Assembly (NCBI GenBank): GCA_947382415.1
Contig: CANCYO010000020.1
Coordinates: 1 to 43,890, forward strand
Reading direction: 5' to 3'
DNA length: 43,890 nucleotides
DNA from: an uncultured Lachnospiraceae bacterium
GTDB taxonomy: Bacteria; Bacillota; Clostridia; Lachnospirales; Lachnospiraceae
Below, piece by piece: positions 43,189 through 43,890 of the stretch. The translations under genes were made by a program, and so were the position numbers. The stretch's first letter is position 1, and each line of letters opens with the position of its first letter. The notes below the pieces were generated by a model. That model was not told where the DNA came from. It ran no database searches and saw nothing but the letters and a program-made list of their open reading frames with translations.

Positions 43189-43247
43189 TGACACAAAAAG
43201 GCGGGCTGTACACTGAGAAATCAGTGTACAGTCCATTTTTTGTGTCA
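43189..43247. terminator. Nested bidirectional terminator after the surface-protein gene
   Basis: An inner stem GGGCTGTACACTGA (43203-43216) / TCAGTGTACAGTCC (43221-43234) of 14 bp with a GAAA tetraloop, followed by TTTTTT (43236-43241). An outer stem TGACACAAAAA (43189-43199) / TTTTTGTGTCA (43237-43247) encloses it. The A-run on the left makes it work on the reverse strand as well. Confidence 0.9.
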
Positions 43248-43308
43248 GTGTGAAAAAGACAACTGACAGATGGATAGTTTGCCCGGGACTTTTTGTAAAA
43301 GCTGTTTA

Positions 43309-43337
43309 TTGAAAAACCTGTAGCTTTATGCTACAAT
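43309..43337 (+). promoter_or_regulatory. Extended -10 promoter at the right end
   Basis: TTGAAA (43309-43314), a 17-bp spacer and TACAAT (43332-43337), with TG at 43329-43330 giving TGCTACAAT. The predicted transcript start is near 43344, at the 5' edge of a foldable leader. Confidence 0.68.
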
Positions 43338-43342
43338 ACACC

Positions 43343-43489
43343 TAAGCAAAGAAAACATTTTGTATTCTCACACATCTTATAGGGCAACTCCCTTTCTGGC
43401 AGGCAGACATCTGCCGAAACTCCTTGCTTACAACTAAATAACTGCAGGGAGGTATTGCCTCTCTGCCCATATGAAAGAGAGGTATTGAA
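43343..43489 (+). ncRNA. Candidate structured leader RNA of unknown class
   Basis: From the predicted transcript start the RNA can form a closing stem TAAGCAA (43343-43349) / TTGCTTA (43424-43430), inside it AGGG/CCCT (43381-43393) and GGCAG/CTGCC (43402-43415), then a separate 9-bp hairpin GCAGGGAGG (43444-43452) / CCTCTCTGC (43458-43466). The element GAGGTATTG occurs in that hairpin and again at the ribosome binding site (GAGAGGTATTG, before ATG 43490), so the hairpin's 3' arm could in principle pair with either copy. It matches no riboswitch class I recognise. With the terminator and promoter it fills the gene-free stretch 43157-43515. Confidence 0.4.
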
Positions 43490-43515
43490 ATGCATCAGAA
43501 TATCGTCAATTTAAT

Positions 43516-43890
43516 ATGGAGATGCAAAATAGTGTGTCTGGCGATAATGTGCGTAAACGCTCCAGGTTTTATCAGAGCCTGATCGACACTCCCGTGTTGA
43601 AGGCAGGAAAAGAAACCCGATACAAAAATTTACCGTCTACAGTCATAATTTTTATTACACAGGATGATATTTTTGGTAAGGATATGGTGAAATATACTTT
43701 TAGCGAGCGCTGTGAGGAAATACCTGATCTGCCTCTGGAAGATGGCACGAAAAAGATTTTTGTCAATATGACAAGTTTTAATGGCAGAGCAGATCTGGTC
43801 AGCCTTTTGCAATACATGAAGAATACGACATTGGACAATCCCAATATTCTTGTGAAGGACGAACGCATCCTGGAATTAGATCGGATTGTC
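43516..43890 (+). pseudogene. 5'-truncated PD-(D/E)XK nuclease family transposase (runs off the window)
   Basis: The frame reads MEMQNSVSGDNVRKRSRFYQ, then LPSTVIIFITQDDIFGKDMVKYTF, then TKKIFVNMTSF. This is the central part of the PF12784/Rpn-like PD-(D/E)XK transposase family (usual form: FNIEMQ ... R.RYY.S.ID ... YVIFI...DPFG...YTF ... IF.N). Likeness reaches back to about 43489 (NASEYRQF), but a TGA at 43486 stops the frame and the N-terminal third of the family is missing. A good ribosome binding site at 43476-43482 instead serves ATG 43490, in another frame that ends after 30 codons. So the copy looks truncated or frameshifted at its 5' end. The 3' end is outside the window. It could still be translated from 43516 or 43522 as a short form. 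Confidence 0.6.

Overview
The window is a 43.9 kb stretch of chromosome from a flagellated, Gram-positive-type anaerobe, most likely a Lachnospiraceae (Clostridia). The reasons are gene content and order: mbl-flhO-flhP-rod-binding protein, recD2-comFC-yvyF, cdaA-cdaR-glmM, ftsEX beside a murein hydrolase and a CtpB-type protease, a YjfB-like motility protein, and Shine-Dalgarno sites of the AGGAGG class before nearly every gene. Genus cannot be fixed from the sequence alone. No rRNA, tRNA, CRISPR array or complete insertion sequence was seen.

Left edge (1-2301): a hairpin-rich leader and a clear promoter precede a two-gene, AT-rich module, an OLD/SMC-like ATPase followed by an HNH nuclease. 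It resembles the Septu (PtuA-PtuB) anti-phage system, and is the best candidate for an accessory defence system here. Next (2333-6215) come a CPBP membrane protease, an acyl-ACP thioesterase, a DUF1266-DUF2185 fusion, the S1-domain protein CvfB, and a self-contained yjfB gene with its own promoter and terminator.

Envelope and repair (6385-20874): a PucR/CdaR-type regulator, then ftsE-ftsX-M23 hydrolase-S41 protease, which form a division/peptidoglycan-remodelling unit. A reverse-strand orphan gene follows. uvrB lies behind a perfect LexA (SOS) box, with a GT-C-like membrane protein translationally coupled to it, then uvrA and a chemoreceptor with a multi-pass membrane input region.

Motility and core (21140-34960): mbl, two rod/hook-family genes and a rod-binding protein end in a terminator. 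recD2-comFC-yvyF, two uncharacterised membrane proteins, cdaA (c-di-AMP synthase), cdaR and glmM follow closely spaced. HPr and leuA each look like separate units, divided by a strong terminator.

Right part (34994-43890): a reverse-strand pair (divergent-PAP2 protein, DUF3048 lipoprotein), then a 2,090-residue secreted repeat protein with its own promoter and a nested terminator. Last come an extended -10 promoter, a strongly foldable leader of about 145 nt, and a 5'-truncated PD-(D/E)XK-family transposase that runs off the window.
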